From: Straminergon stramineum
Taxonomy: Eukaryota > Streptophyta > Bryopsida > Hypnales > Calliergonaceae
Direction of reading: 5' to 3'
DNA: 64,000 nt
Assembly: GCA_963920665.1 (NCBI GenBank)
Contig: OY987266.1
Location: forward strand, 21,502,248-21,566,247
Of this stretch, positions 21,620-33,239 are shown piece after piece. The notes beneath the pieces were generated by a model. That model was not told the origin of the DNA, searched no databases, and was given only the letters and a program-made list of their open reading frames with translations. Position 1 is the stretch's first letter. The number at the start of each line of letters is the position of its first letter. Position numbers and translations under genes: made by a program.

Positions 21620-24600
21620 ATGGCGACTACCTCAATACTGGATGTTCCTGAGATGATGAAAGCTGTGAGCTACTCTACTTACGGTGGCGGGGCAGAAGGG
21701 TTGGAGGTGATTGCCATGACTTTTTTTGGTTTGCTCCTCACTCATTGCTATGAAATTCATTTGTGAAGTAGAGGATACTAAAATCATTTGGTACCTGATC
21801 CCCTCTCCTAAACCAACCCTTTTTGCCAATAGCAACTTATCGCTTCCAATAATGTAGAAGTATCTAAAATCATTCCCAACCAATTCAGTCATTTATGGGT
21901 CGTTTGAAGTGTTATCAATATGGTCTCAAGTATCACTATGGAGTGTCTTTAACTTAAAAAATGGCTCAACATGATTGTAAAGTGGTCGAGCCTTTAACAT
22001 GATCAACATGACTAAAAATCAATTGTCTTAAAGTAAAAAAAATACATTCAAATTGTAGTTTTGACTATCTATGCACATCAGCTTTATTGAACTGTGTGAT
22101 CTCTCCAATAGGAATTATGGCTATCTTCCAATGAAAGCACACTCCTACATTAATTGGATAAAATTGCTTAAAGTGATGGAAAGAGTATCTTCCACCTTAC
22201 TGATCACGGTCACCAGCAAGGAAACTTTTCTACCTCCAAATCTTCTCTTGGAATTTGATCATTCAGTGCTTTGAAATTAAAAGTTTCCCAGTGAATTAGT
22301 GGTTGGATGTGAAATTGTGCGCAGTATGTGGAATTGCCCGTTCCAAAGCCGAAGAGAGACCAGGTGCTTGTGAAGGTGGAAGCTTGCAGCATTAACCCTC
22401 TCGATTGGAAAGTTCAGAAGGGCTTCATGAAGCCTATTCTACCCTATAGATTCCCACATGTACCAGGTGAAATTCACACTGACTTGAGATTAAATTTCTG
22501 CGTATTTTACACACCTGATGCTAAATGATCACTCATGACTTGAGGTATAGTTGAATAAGAGCATTCAATTTAAAGTTCTCAGTGAAAACAAGAATTTTGA
22601 TTTGCGTGACTGCTGGATGGCAGACAGAAAATCATACGAAGATTGAAAATTCTAGAGAAACAGTAATGGGAATTAGATTACGACATACTTCTTCTATCAC
22701 CGTTGAAATTCCAGTAAGATAAAACGATAGTATTAGTGTCCCTTAAGAGCATTCTAAGGTACAGAAACACGAGATGTACAGAATTGTGGAGAGATCTTTG
22801 GATTCTACAAGAGCCAAGTGAACCTTTCTGACTAGTAATCCCTCACTTGTACAGTACAAGTCCTTGGTGAGGACGAACTTCATTAATATTAGCTGATTGT
22901 TTGCTCTTTGCTTGTAAATTGATATCTGAGCAGGCGCAGACATTGCTGGTATGGTTATGAGCGTGGGTCCAGGAGTGTCAACATTTGTACCTGGTGACAA
23001 GGTTGTGAGCTGCCTAGGCAGGGTATGATCTAAAAAACTTGGAATTACTGACTTCGTTGTGATCGTATACACGGTAATCCCCTTAATTTGAGTGCTTGGA
23101 AGACAGTTATATTAAAGATCAATTAGTTTGAATGTGAGATCCGTTGTGTTACAATCAATGGTAGTGAGGACAGAGTGCAAGATATTCTAGAACTTCATTG
23201 AAGAGAGGGTTAGATTGAAGAGGTCTGAGTGTTGCTATGCTCCTGATTTAGGTAGAAAATACTATTTTTGTCAAATTAAGCATTTTAACCAATTAATATG
23301 TAGGAGCGTGATTTCGGAGAGATCCGTTAAGAACGTCAATTGTGACATATATGTACATAAAGGTCTAACATCTAGAACTTGTATGGATTCATATTTCAGA
23401 ACAGGTGTTCTTAAAGGTGACAAATTAGTAGAATATCGCCAATTTAATGAAATTGACGTTCAAGATTGTGCGTAGGTCACTTTGGGTAGAAGGTCCAAAC
23501 TCTCTTGAATCAAATTTTCTTGCTACTGTATGAATTTCTGGTTCTATTATAAAAAGTGGGAGTTTGTAGACCAGTACTGAAGAACAGTAGACAACTCCAT
23601 TTCCATTCAAACTGATAGGCATCTCCTTGAAATTCCGTCATTTTCAGAAGCTGCAACAACAAATTCAGTCATTTCCAATCCTCACCAATAAACTTGGTGA
23701 TGTGCTATCTTGCTTCAGGTTGGCGGGGGTCTTGCTGAATATGCAATTGCGCCAATAACCACGACAATTAAAAGACGGCAGGGGGTCACACCAGCCCAAG
23801 GTGTTGCCGTGGGTATCAGTGGCTTTGCCGCTCTTCAAAGCGTCCGGAACTCGGCAGGAATTGACATCGATCAGGAGGGTTCCATGGAAAGGAAAAACCT
23901 CCTCATTAGGGCAGCATCTGGTGGAGTTGGAACCTTGGCAGTGCAGGTACTCTTGTCGTTCTTCAAGTATTTCCTTAAAAAAACACTACATTTCGACACA
24001 TTTCGACACCAGTAGAAAGGAGGGTTTGGGTTTAGTGCAAGGGCATGTTAATGCATCAATAGAAAGAAGAAAGAATGTTTCATAAGTAACATCCTTGAAC
24101 AAAGTACTATCCATCCTCTAGATCAATTTATACTGCACATAAAGATACTTTAATTTTCCTTGACAATATATTTTTGGTTTCAAAAAAGTTTTCCTATATT
24201 TTCTCCTGGACATTTGCTTGTTCCACTATAGTATGCACTATTTTTTGGCATCATTCTAAAAGCTCTATGTAAGCCTACACATGCAATATTTCTTTGAAAT
24301 GGATGGTCTTGCAAGTGGTTCAAGAATGTTAGGCATTTGTTAGTGACACAACATAACATTCTTGAAACATAGCATTCTTGAATAGGAATGGACATTCTTG
24401 CCACAATGTCATTGGACCAAGAATTATTCCTTGTCCATTGGGTCTTGAATCAAGTAGAAGCTTGAGTTCAAGATTTTCTATATTGAAAAGAGCCTTGATT
24501 TCATAGAAGGAAGAGTTTCTTTACCATGATTCCATGAAGCTTAAGAATGTTATAAGATTTTGTAGACTTTGCTATTCTTATCTAGGATTCTTTAAAATTG

Positions 24601-25200
24601 ATCTCAAATATATGTAGTTCAAGCACTCATTCAAGTGTAAATAATCTTGCGGTGAGGTTGCAGATTGCCAAGCTAGGAGGTGCACATGTAACAGCAACAT
24701 GTAGTCTTGAGAATGTCAAACTCCTCAAGAGTTTAGGGGCAGATGAAGTCCAGGCTCCAGATGACATAACAAGTCCCGATAGGAAGTATGACGTGATCAT
24801 CAATTGTGGTCCTCATATGTCATTCCGTCACTACAAGCCCTCCCTTGCACGTGCCGGCTTTGTAATCGACTTGAATGCTTCCCAACGAGGCCTCCTTACC
24901 ACAGCTCTACAAGCGCTCTCCTTGTCGAAGCCGCGCTATTTTCCCTTCATGCACCTCCCTAACAGCTCCGACTTGTACCTTCTCTTCAACCTCTTGCACT
25001 TAGGGAAGTTGAGGGTGGTGGTGGATTCCTTGTATCCCTTGGGGAAAGCTCGGGAGGCTTGGGCAAGGTGCATGGAGGGCCATGCTGTTGGGAAGATTGT
25101 CATTACGTGTTGTGAGCCCTTGTCAAGCCTTCCTCGTACCCCTAGTTCCAAATCTCTACGCTTTAAATCTCGTTCACTTGCTAAAGTTGAAGCTTTTTGA
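21620..25200 (+). CDS. Chloroplast-envelope quinone oxidoreductase homologue (ceQORH-like, MDR family)
   Basis: Spliced model: 21620-21706, 22325-22466, 22934-23022, 23719-23946, 24664-25200. All introns are GT-AG and phases agree, giving 360 residues. The text tracks Arabidopsis ceQORH (At4g13010): MMKAVSYSTYGGGAEGLE, then a GroES-like half with EACSINPLDWKVQKG and GADIAGMVMSVGPGV. GGGLAEYAI follows, then the NADPH-binding AASGGVG (residues 171-177) and SLGADEVQAPD. The C-terminus reads YPLGKAREAWARCMEGHAVG. The family is zinc-free medium-chain reductases. ceQORH sits on the inner plastid envelope without a cleaved transit peptide and reduces double bonds of reactive carbonyls such as gamma-ketols. 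Here too no transit peptide is evident. Odd: about 26 extra residues (SSLPRTPSSKSLRF...) follow the usual end, and the 3' end is repeated downstream. It converges on the F-box gene. Confidence 0.9.
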
Positions 25201-25430
25201 TAGGTTCCTCTTACCTATTGGATACTACCTAGAAGGCTTGGGTTATGTGTTTTAAGGGATGCACTATTGGGAAGGTTGTTATTACATGTTTGAGCCCTTG
25301 CTAGCCTTCTCAATCCATACCCTTAAACCCTATATGTACTTCACTTGTTGAAGTTGAAGCTTGTGATTGTTTTCTTTACTCATTTGGGTAAAATCCTAGA
25401 GCCTTGGGCTATGTATATTGAGGGACCACT
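25031..25430 (+). repeat. Tandem degenerate triplication of the oxidoreductase 3' end
   Basis: The last 170 bp of exon 5 recurs just after the stop. GAGGCTTGGGC at 25054 reappears as GAAGGCTTGGGT at 25232 and GAGCCTTGGGC at 25399. Unit 2 also keeps TTGGGAAG, TGAGCCCTTG, and the segment matching GTTGAAGCTT at the end of the ORF. Units 2 and 3 have lost the reading frame. Spacings are about 178 and 167 bp, and unit 3 is truncated at about 25430. Confidence 0.75.
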
Positions 25431-26429
25431 CCAAGTATGCCTCCCATCAACATAGACATAGATACTTGATCTTGTAGATTGACATAGATACTCAATCTTC
25501 TAAGTTTTTTAGAAGACTCAAATATTGTAGATACACCCAAACCTCTTCAATAGCACCTTCTGTAATATTGCATTCATTTGATCAGTTCTCAAACCCAAGG
25601 CTTTGGACGTACCCACCTCAAAGCTGTATGCTATTTTCAGTGCCATATTTTACTATTTCACAGGAAATTACACACAAATGTGATAATCAGCAGTTTAAAA
25701 AATGTGAAATAGGTCATAGAACACCTTGCGACCCCAAATGTTTCTTTCATGTCACTCTTACAAGAAACGCTTTAATATCACAATGCTATAAAATCCCATA
25801 TATAATCACGTGGCATTTTGCGTGCCTAAGTTGCGACATTAAAAAATCTCTGTTACTTTTGCATGTCTAGATGAGTCCTGCATTTCGGCTACTCATCTCT
25901 TGTTTCTGCCCAAACGATAAGCTACCTCTGTATCAGAAATGACCATCTACCAACAATGGGTCGCTGCTGATGCACTTCAATTCACACAAGTGGATACCGT
26001 ACCCTTCAGGTTCTCTGTACTGTACTGTACAATTTGACGATTTCTACTGAATTACACAGTGTACAAATATACACCGGGGCGGTGTCAAAACTAGCCAATT
26101 TCCGCTCCAGAACTCTTTAGTTTGTCTCTAAACCCCGCCCTGCACAAGTCTGAGCCCAAGAATCTCATGTATAGAACTTTAAATCAAACTGTCTCATACT
26201 CTCACAACCTTGTGGAGCATTGCTTTGGGAAGAATTTGAGGTTGAAAGGCTAGTATGCTTGATTTTTTGGAATCAACCATGCCAGCAATTTGGTGATCAT
26301 GTACCCCAGCTATTTCCTTCAGTTTCACTACAGTAGACCAATTCTTTTTGAGATTTCGACCGACATTGTCCCAGGGCTTGATCATATCAACTGGGTTTTT
26401 CACAAATTGAACTGGTCTCCGATACCGCC
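25431..26429. other. Convergent intergenic region and 3' UTRs
   Basis: This lies between the stop of the plus-strand oxidoreductase and the stop of the minus-strand F-box gene. It contains a 91-codon minus-strand frame (26469-26194) overlapping the F-box gene end. I regard it as 3' UTR, because the F-box frame itself ends in a family-typical way. Confidence 0.4.
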
Positions 26430-28514
26430 TCAAAGAAGGGTGTCGTCCAATCTCAGATTCAATACACATCCCTGCAAACTCTGCGACCAGTCCCCGTCAA
26501 TCGCGTTTTGCCGAATACACCGCCATGTGGGCGGGGACTGCGCCAGATCACACAGGAGGACGCCGCCCTTCGGGTGGAAGACATACACAAACTCCCTGCG
26601 AGCGGCGCCCTGAAGCTCGTACCTCAAATACGAGGTCGCAGAATCAGTCGCGGCCGTCGCGGCCGCACCGTCACGCACCGTGGGGCAGAGCACTTGCTGG
26701 AAGAGCGCATCAGGCATCACGCTCACCGCCCTCCACGCCTTGTGCTTCCCGATCACGACGAGCTCCCAAATCGCAGCGCCAGCGACGCTGCAGGCGGATC
26801 GGTCTTCCTCCCGGAATCCGATGAGCAGCAGGCGATTGTTGGACTCCACGAGCACGGGAGGCAACACGTCGGCGACTTGCACTTGCCCCGTCCAAACTCG
26901 CTTCAGCGACGGGTACTCCGTGAAGACGAGGTCCGGGGGGAGCGCCACTCGCAGTGGGCGCCAACGGAAGGTCTTGGTGTCGTACGCCATGAATGTGTGA
27001 TTCTCTGGAAGCCATGGCAGTACGTGTCAGGGGTAGATGATTTCTCAGGAGTAGTGAGTTTGAGAGTAGTTTAGGATGCAAAGATGTGCTAGTTCTTTTT
27101 GTTGATGTTTTTGAAACAAATGAAACTCAATTTCATTCCAAAGGAAGCAGAACAATAACTGCCAGCCACATGTGGCCTGGCAGGGAAGACGTGCTATTTT
27201 AGAGTTTCAGACTTGTGTCTCCAGAGAGGAGACTATTAAGTTAGGTGGTGCGAGTTCACTGCAAGCCCTTACTTACGAAGGGCATAGCGCATTCAGACAA
27301 GATTCTTGGATTCAATATTGAGGATGACCAGATTGGGAGACGGATGAAACAGTAAGGTCGCAAGAATCAGCGTTTGTTGAGATGACCAATGGTAGGGAAC
27401 AAAACTGGTGGACTTGTGGGTACTAGGAAACCCTAACTTCTCTCCAATTTCTAATTAAGTTAGAGAAAGAAAAGTCCCGACAAGTCGAATCATGAAGATG
27501 AGTCTCCAATCACAAGACAAAAGATGAATTTGCAATATAGAAAACTGTTACTCACCTGTCTGTTACTCACTCCGGCAGAGTGCCAGCATGAGGAAATTGG
27601 CACACTTCACTGAAACCCACTACATTACAGAAACGGCAGTAGGATTGGAAATTGGGAGTTTGAACCATACCTCGGTCGGGATTGAAGGAAAGTCGTTGGT
27701 TGAAGCGCATGTGATACACCGTCCCGTCGCAGAACGCCGTGGAGGTCCGCATCTCCTCGCACACATGACTCTCCGGGCGATTATTAAACTTCTCGCACGC
27801 AGTGCGCCAGCACTCTGTTCTGGAGTCGTAAACCTCCGTAGTACCCACTCGCTCGTCGTATTCCATTCCCCCCGCCACCACCAATTTGTAACCCCCATTC
27901 GCTTCCATGAACATGGCGACGACAGGCTGCTGACGCCGCTTGAGCAGCGGTGGCAGATTCTTCCACGACCGCGTCACAGGATTGAAGACGCCGAACCGGA
28001 TGAACTGACTCTTCATGGCGCGGATGGCGAACACCATGAGCCCAGAGGCCGCCCCGCACAGCGCGATTTTAGGCACCCCAGTGGCGAACCTGGGCAGTGA
28101 ACCCGTGAGCTTTTCCCAGTCATTGCGCGCGGGGTCGAACGCTTGCAAGTTCATGCCGGGTCTGCTATTCTCGAACAAAAACAGCCAAGAGCGTCGCCCG
28201 TCACGAATCTCATTACCAGCGCCCAGAATCCTTGCGGAGTAAATTGCGCGATCCCAACTCTGGCGGACGAGGCGCGCGTGAATTAGCGTCGTGAGCGGCA
28301 GCAGCGCGAGGATTCTCGTCACCAGCTCGGGTTGCAGGTTGCTCCATATTTTATAATCCAACTCTACTCTATCACTACTAAGACTTCTCTTCCCAGCAGA
28401 GGTTCTAGCTCTATTTGGCATGTCGAACTTTCGGTATTGCAAGCTCGAATATGTACTCGTTGATGCGCTGCTGGTTTCTGCAAGAAGTATCTGCAAATTC
28501 TGCACCATAACCAT
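26430..28514 (-). CDS. F-box protein with kelch-like C-terminal region
   Basis: Two exons on the minus strand, 28514-27671 and 27004-26430, are joined by a GT-AG intron that keeps phase (…FNPDR-ENHTF…), giving 472 residues. Residues about 57-97 are an F-box (IWSNLQPELVTRILALLPLT, then RLVRQSWDRAIYS). The rest has kelch-like signatures of plant F-box families: LQAFDPARNDWEKL, FGVFNPVTRSWKNLPPL, LVVAGGM, TTEVYDSRTECWRT, and MAYDTKTFRWRPL in exon 2. In such proteins the F-box binds SKP1/ASK in an SCF ubiquitin ligase, and the beta-propeller recruits the substrate, which cannot be told from sequence. The ATG at 28514 is upstream of the F-box; internal ATGs at 28508 and 28421 would also keep it. 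The gene converges on the oxidoreductase gene. Confidence 0.88.
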
Positions 28515-29764
28515 GACGAATATATCTGTTACGAATCCCCAATCCCGCAGGTGTACACGCTTTCAGTTAGTTCATCTACTGCCGGGTCTCATGTCCAAGG
28601 TCAACAAGTGACACCGCATAAATTTGCGTGTACACTTTGCCATACGCATTTTCACCAGGACGATAGGGACGCACTGGAGAATTTTTCAAGGAGTACTAGG
28701 AAAAAAAGATGGTGCTTTGCGAGGGAAAGGAGATTAAAGGAGAGGCGAAAGCGGATTTGTGATGTGTACACCAGTTGATCGAATTAGAACTCGCCCCAAC
28801 CGAGGCGGCCACGGCGAATTCCCTTCTAACTCGGTCATTTCTACGACGGCATCTCTTCCGCCAGTACAAACACTCGACCTCTAACTAACGTCCCTGCAAT
28901 CTCATGACGTACAAAACTCGCTACCTCGAACTGGCCATGGCTTCCAGGGATTTCGAAATTACACCTGCTTGATTTGCGAAGCTCTCGATCAGAAGAATCG
29001 CGCGTATCATCAGGAAACGATATGTGATCCAAAATTGAGAGCTCGCTAGCTAGTTAGTGATGAAAACTTTCGTCCTGAATCGATCATGAACTGTTGAGAA
29101 GACGACGACGCGACTAACGCCGCGGTGCGGCAACAGACGACTGAGCCAGTTGATTACAGCCGTGCGAGGTGCACAGAAACGCGCGCAATCGCAAGGACAG
29201 CCGACAATTTATCTTATTCTATCAGACTATCACCCCCCCCTGCAGATTGTGACGGCCCATGCTTCCGGTACCCCAGGCAATGCCCGTCCTTGCGCTACTC
29301 AAGTCCACTTCTATCACCATTCTCCTGGTACTACTGCTTCATTCAAGCAATCTCATTACTCCATTAACTCTAAACTTACTCTCGCACTCATTAGAAATTG
29401 AAGAAATTGAATGCAAAAGCAGGAATCGGCGCCAGGAATATTGATACATCCCGGCCCAACCTTTCATTCGCACTTTAAAGAGGCCGGGTTTCCTCGTCAT
29501 GGAGCTTCTTCCAAGGATTATAATTACCTTTGGAAAGCCCGCCCCATGCACAATTCGGTTGCGGCCTATTTGTGGCAATACAGTATGTACCCACTATTCA
29601 CATTTCAGAATTTGGCATGCGCACTGCTGGCACATAACTTACACAGTACCGGTAGTGGCATTAACTGCTTTGTGGCACACAACGGAATACAAGAGGATGG
29701 CTTCACCTTAAACTTAATTAGTTGAAGTGAAAGTGAGCCTTTGAAGTTCAGTTTACCTTGTCAA
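28515..29764. other. Upstream region of the F-box gene
   Basis: Moderately GC-rich sequence, likely promoter and 5' UTR on the minus-strand side. Open frames of 75-104 codons on the plus strand (about 28551-29725) have no recognisable motifs. Confidence 0.35.
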
Positions 29765-29786
29765 ACAGACAGACAGACAGACAGAC
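29765..29786. repeat. CAGA microsatellite
   Basis: A run of five CAGA units. A shorter run occurs near 58883. Confidence 0.85.
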
Positions 29787-30225
29787 TTCGTCCACTCCGT
29801 ACTTAGTGATTGCTAGCAAAACTAGCCTCAAAACCTGGCATTTAAAAAGGAAAATAATTCAGGGGGAAGCGGATCATGCCTGGCTTTTCATTATTACTCG
29901 AAATAATGAAATAATCATGATATGGGTTCGAAAATAGATTCACTGTGCTTCCATGATTTTCACACTTTCGGAAAATTCTGACTGGACATTCATCATTCCG
30001 GGAGTGGATTGGGAAATTCACTTGACATCTCTTTTTGTCTCGACCTTTGGTAGTGACTGAACGGAGAATTCACTTGATGACTCTTTCTGTCACTGCGGCT
30101 TGTGAAAGGAGGGTTTTTCACTGGCCTGAGTGAGAGTCAGCCAAATGGTTGTTGTTTTTCTCGGTGGCAGAGCGCCACGGACTTGCCCCTGCGCAGGTAA
30201 AGAAAAAAAAATGGATAGAATCATC

Positions 30226-30477
30226 ATATGGGTATCCACAAAATTATGTATTATTGTGCATGGCAAAGGTAGACATCCAATTGGAGGTGTATTAAAAATA
30301 GTAAACTAATTGTAAAAAATTGTAAGAAAATTATTCAATGTCTACAACTATCAAGTGTACCTTCATTTCAAATTTCATACAAAGTTGACATGTGATGCAA
30401 AAGTTATAAGCAAAAAATCACCCTATCCAAGGCCAAGGAGAAACAAAAAAGAACAATAGTGTTTCTTGGGATCACCC
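30226..30477. mobile_element. Truncated copy of the GGGTGATTGC-ended element family
   Basis: The right end, GTGTTTCTTGGGATCACCC, and the 250 bp before it match the right part of the elements at 41954 and 52990 (attaaaaatagtaaactaatt, aaaagttataagcaaaaaa). No left terminus is found, so it is a 3' fragment abutting the foldback that starts at about 30478. Confidence 0.5.
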
Positions 30478-31323
30478 ACTATAGCAAGTTACTTTTATTG
30501 GATTGGTCTAATTTTTATTTTTTCTTGTTGGAAAGTGAAGGGAGGTTCCAATACACCAAAGAACACAACAATTTGGATACCATATGCAAAAGTTATGAAG
30601 GGTCAAAGTTTTAGTGGTAGAGGGTTCTAGTATTGTTTTTTCCAAATAGGTACATATTGATTTGGGAGATGTATCTAGAGTGATGATGGTGGTTTTTAGG
30701 CAATAGTGCATTGGAGAGGGCCCACCTTATGTCTCAATCTTAAGGTAGATTTGGCCTAAGTTTTGGTGCATATTCTTCAAAATTTATTCATTTTGTAATT
30801 ACAAATATGAAGGAAAGATCAGACATAGGGGGATTGAGAATCCAAAATCATTTTTCTCATGCTAATGTGTGTTGTAAAAAGGATTGTGTGTGGTGGTCAA
30901 GGTTGGCAAAAATTAATTCTAAATTTTCAAATTTTTTGGTTATAGACAAAAAAAAGATTATTGTAGAACATTGCAAAGAAGGAGTAGTAGGATATTCCTT
31001 TTTTGGACACATTAAATAATTATTTGGTAGATAATATTGTTGAACTTGCTTTACAGGTATTGCAGTATAAAGTGAACACACATAAAATCACACCCTCCTT
31101 AAAATAGTCACCGTCACTCTATGCACATCTCTAAAATCAATATGAACATGGATTGAAGAAATGATTTTAGAATATCTACCAAATAAACTTTCACCCTTCA
31201 TAACTTTTGCATACATGATCTTGATGTCTCATTCTTTGGTGCATTTGAACCTCCTTTGTCACTTGCCAACAAGAAAATATGAAAATTTCACCACTTTGAT
31301 AATAGTCACTAGGCACAGTAGCA
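30478..31323. mobile_element. Foldback element with about 210-bp diverged arms
   Basis: 30480-30705 and 31083-31323 are reverse complements at moderate identity. Shared blocks are ttttcttgttgg, gtgaa/gtgac...ggaggttc, caccaaagaa, tatgcaaaagttatgaaggg, and catattgattt...gagatgt. The centre (about 30706-31082) is non-coding. It is a long-TIR non-autonomous element or an old inverted duplication; target duplication is unclear. Confidence 0.6.
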
Positions 31324-32650
31324 AAAAGTTGTAGTTGGGGGGGTACCCACCTTAGATTCTAGCTTTGGGGATAAAATAACTCTAAAAACACACCTCCCTT
31401 TCTTTTTGTTTGCAATAACATAACTCTTCTCTTAGGTTATAATTAAGTTTGTCAAGCTCCATTAATACCGTATCTTGTTTCATATGGATTGATTCATGGG
31501 ATCCATTTATACCAATGCATTGAGCGTTCTTCAAAGGGGAGGGGGGGGGGGAATTAGAGAGTTCTTCCAAAAAAAATTATTGTAGGGAAAAATGCAAGTA
31601 CTTTTTATTTTTCATGGGTGATTAGATTTGGAAATGTGAATAAAGTTTTAGAATCAAAGACCCCAAAATTAGCATGGAGATCTCATAAATCCAAAACTAA
31701 CCACTTGAAAATAGGGAGAGACTTTACTTTTATTTCTAGCTAGCTTGAGGGAAAATTCTTCTTCAAAATGTTTTAAGTACTACCTTAGACCACTCTTGCC
31801 TGATGTCAAATTGCTAGGACCACATAGGAAAGTGAAGTGGATTCCCTTCACTAGTACAAACTTGGGTTGTTTATACTAAGGAAATGACCCACAAGAAGTC
31901 TCACATGATAAAGCATTAGAGGAAATTTGGACCTTATGTAGGGCCATTTGATTGCATAAGAATGTGCAATTACCAAAAAAAATGAATTTTTTTGGCCCAT
32001 GTGATCACCTTGTTTGCCATACAAGACTAGGGACTAAATCTTTCTTTAATTAAAAAAAGATTTTTTTTTCCTGTAGATTCGCACATTCGTTGAAAGTCAA
32101 ACAACCCACTTTAGGGGCTAAATTTTCTCTAATTATAGTGACTACTACTAGGTCTTCTTGTAGTCATTTTCTTAGTCTATGTAGCCCAAATTTTCACTAG
32201 TGCTAGTAGATAGAGAAAGAGGTAAGAAGTATATTTGAAAACTATAGGAAAAAATTGGTGTCTAACCAAAACATTGTAAAATTAAAAGTAGAGACAAGTC
32301 TAATGATTGTAATAAAACATGTCAAATTTTCTTCCATAAAATTGAGTTTTTGCAATTCATTTTATCAATTATAATTTTTTGGTTCTATGTTCTTGTGATA
32401 TTCTTGTATACTTGATTATGGAAGGACCTTCTTAGGTGTTGCTAGTCAATGTTATCATGCTATGAACATTACAAATGTTAATTTGCGTAAACATATTAAG
32501 CTTTTCACCAATTAAAACTCAACTTGTAATCCCAATTAATTTATAGCTCACCAAGAGTTACCAATTTGGAATGCAATGCCAATCAACTTCTAATAATCAC
32601 ATGTAGCAACATTTTTGAAGAGAGAGAAATAACTCCAACCACTCAAAGTA
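31324..32650. other. AT-rich spacer
   Basis: No gene. A G10 run lies at about 31541. CACTAGTACAAACTTGGG at about 31851 is like a CACTA terminus without a visible partner. Confidence 0.35.
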
Positions 32651-32876
32651 CACTAGTAGAAATTCGGTTTCTTGCAACCATTCACAAACAACTCATTTTG
32701 TCAAAAAACAACTGGGCTGCTTTGTCAAATAAAACAAGTAGTTTGGGACAAATTATTCCAGACCCCATCCCTAAACAACTCATTTTCAGTTGTTATGGAC
32801 AAATTATGAGTGGTTGTGGATTGTGGACGAGTTACTCCACACAACAGAGTCGTGAAAGACCAAATTTCTGCTAGTG
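32651..32876. mobile_element. CACTA-type (En/Spm) MITE, 226 bp
   Basis: The ends CACTAGTAGAAATTCGG and, reversed, CACTAGCAGAAATTTGG match except at two positions. They are flanked by the 3-bp target duplication GTA (32648-32650, 32877-32879). Subterminal AACAACTCATTTT-like motifs occur repeatedly in both orientations, as expected for transposase-binding sites. There is no coding capacity. Confidence 0.85.
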
Positions 32877-33239
32877 GTAGTTGGCATAGTTACATTACAG
32901 TACAGTTTTTGAACAATCCAAGCGAAAACCGTACCTGGATTTTTACAAAAGTCTCCGGCCGTCACCTGTTGAACGCCGGGTGGGAACTGCAATGGCCATG
33001 CAGCCGTGGGCTTTCTTTCTTTCTTTTGAGCGTCCCAGTGGTAAGTTAGGTGCGAGAGGGCCTTCAGTTTTTGCTTCCATGTACGAAGCTTCCGTCGCAG
33101 GAATGGACCAGTGATTACGGTTCTGGCCTTGTAAGTTCTGGTTACTTCATGCACTGAGCCACTGACTCCAAACTGTTTGCCTCCGCGCGTCACTAGCTTG
33201 CAAGTATGTCCCCCCGGCCCGTTTGACAAGCCTGACTTA
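32877..33239. other. Short unique segment between two transposons
   Basis: Mid-GC sequence. A 141-codon minus-strand frame (33229-32804) crosses into the CACTA MITE and has no recognised motif, so I do not call it a gene. Confidence 0.4.

Noticed and set aside
26508..27074. 188-codon open frame on the plus strand
   Set aside because: Antisense to exon 2 of the F-box gene; Arg/Gly/His-rich text is typical of GC-rich shadow frames.
27588..28100. 170-codon open frame on the plus strand
   Set aside because: Antisense to the F-box/kelch exon 1 and without motifs of its own.
32804..33229. 141-codon minus-strand frame
   Set aside because: It runs into the terminal repeat of the CACTA MITE and shows no family motif. 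Chance is the simpler explanation.
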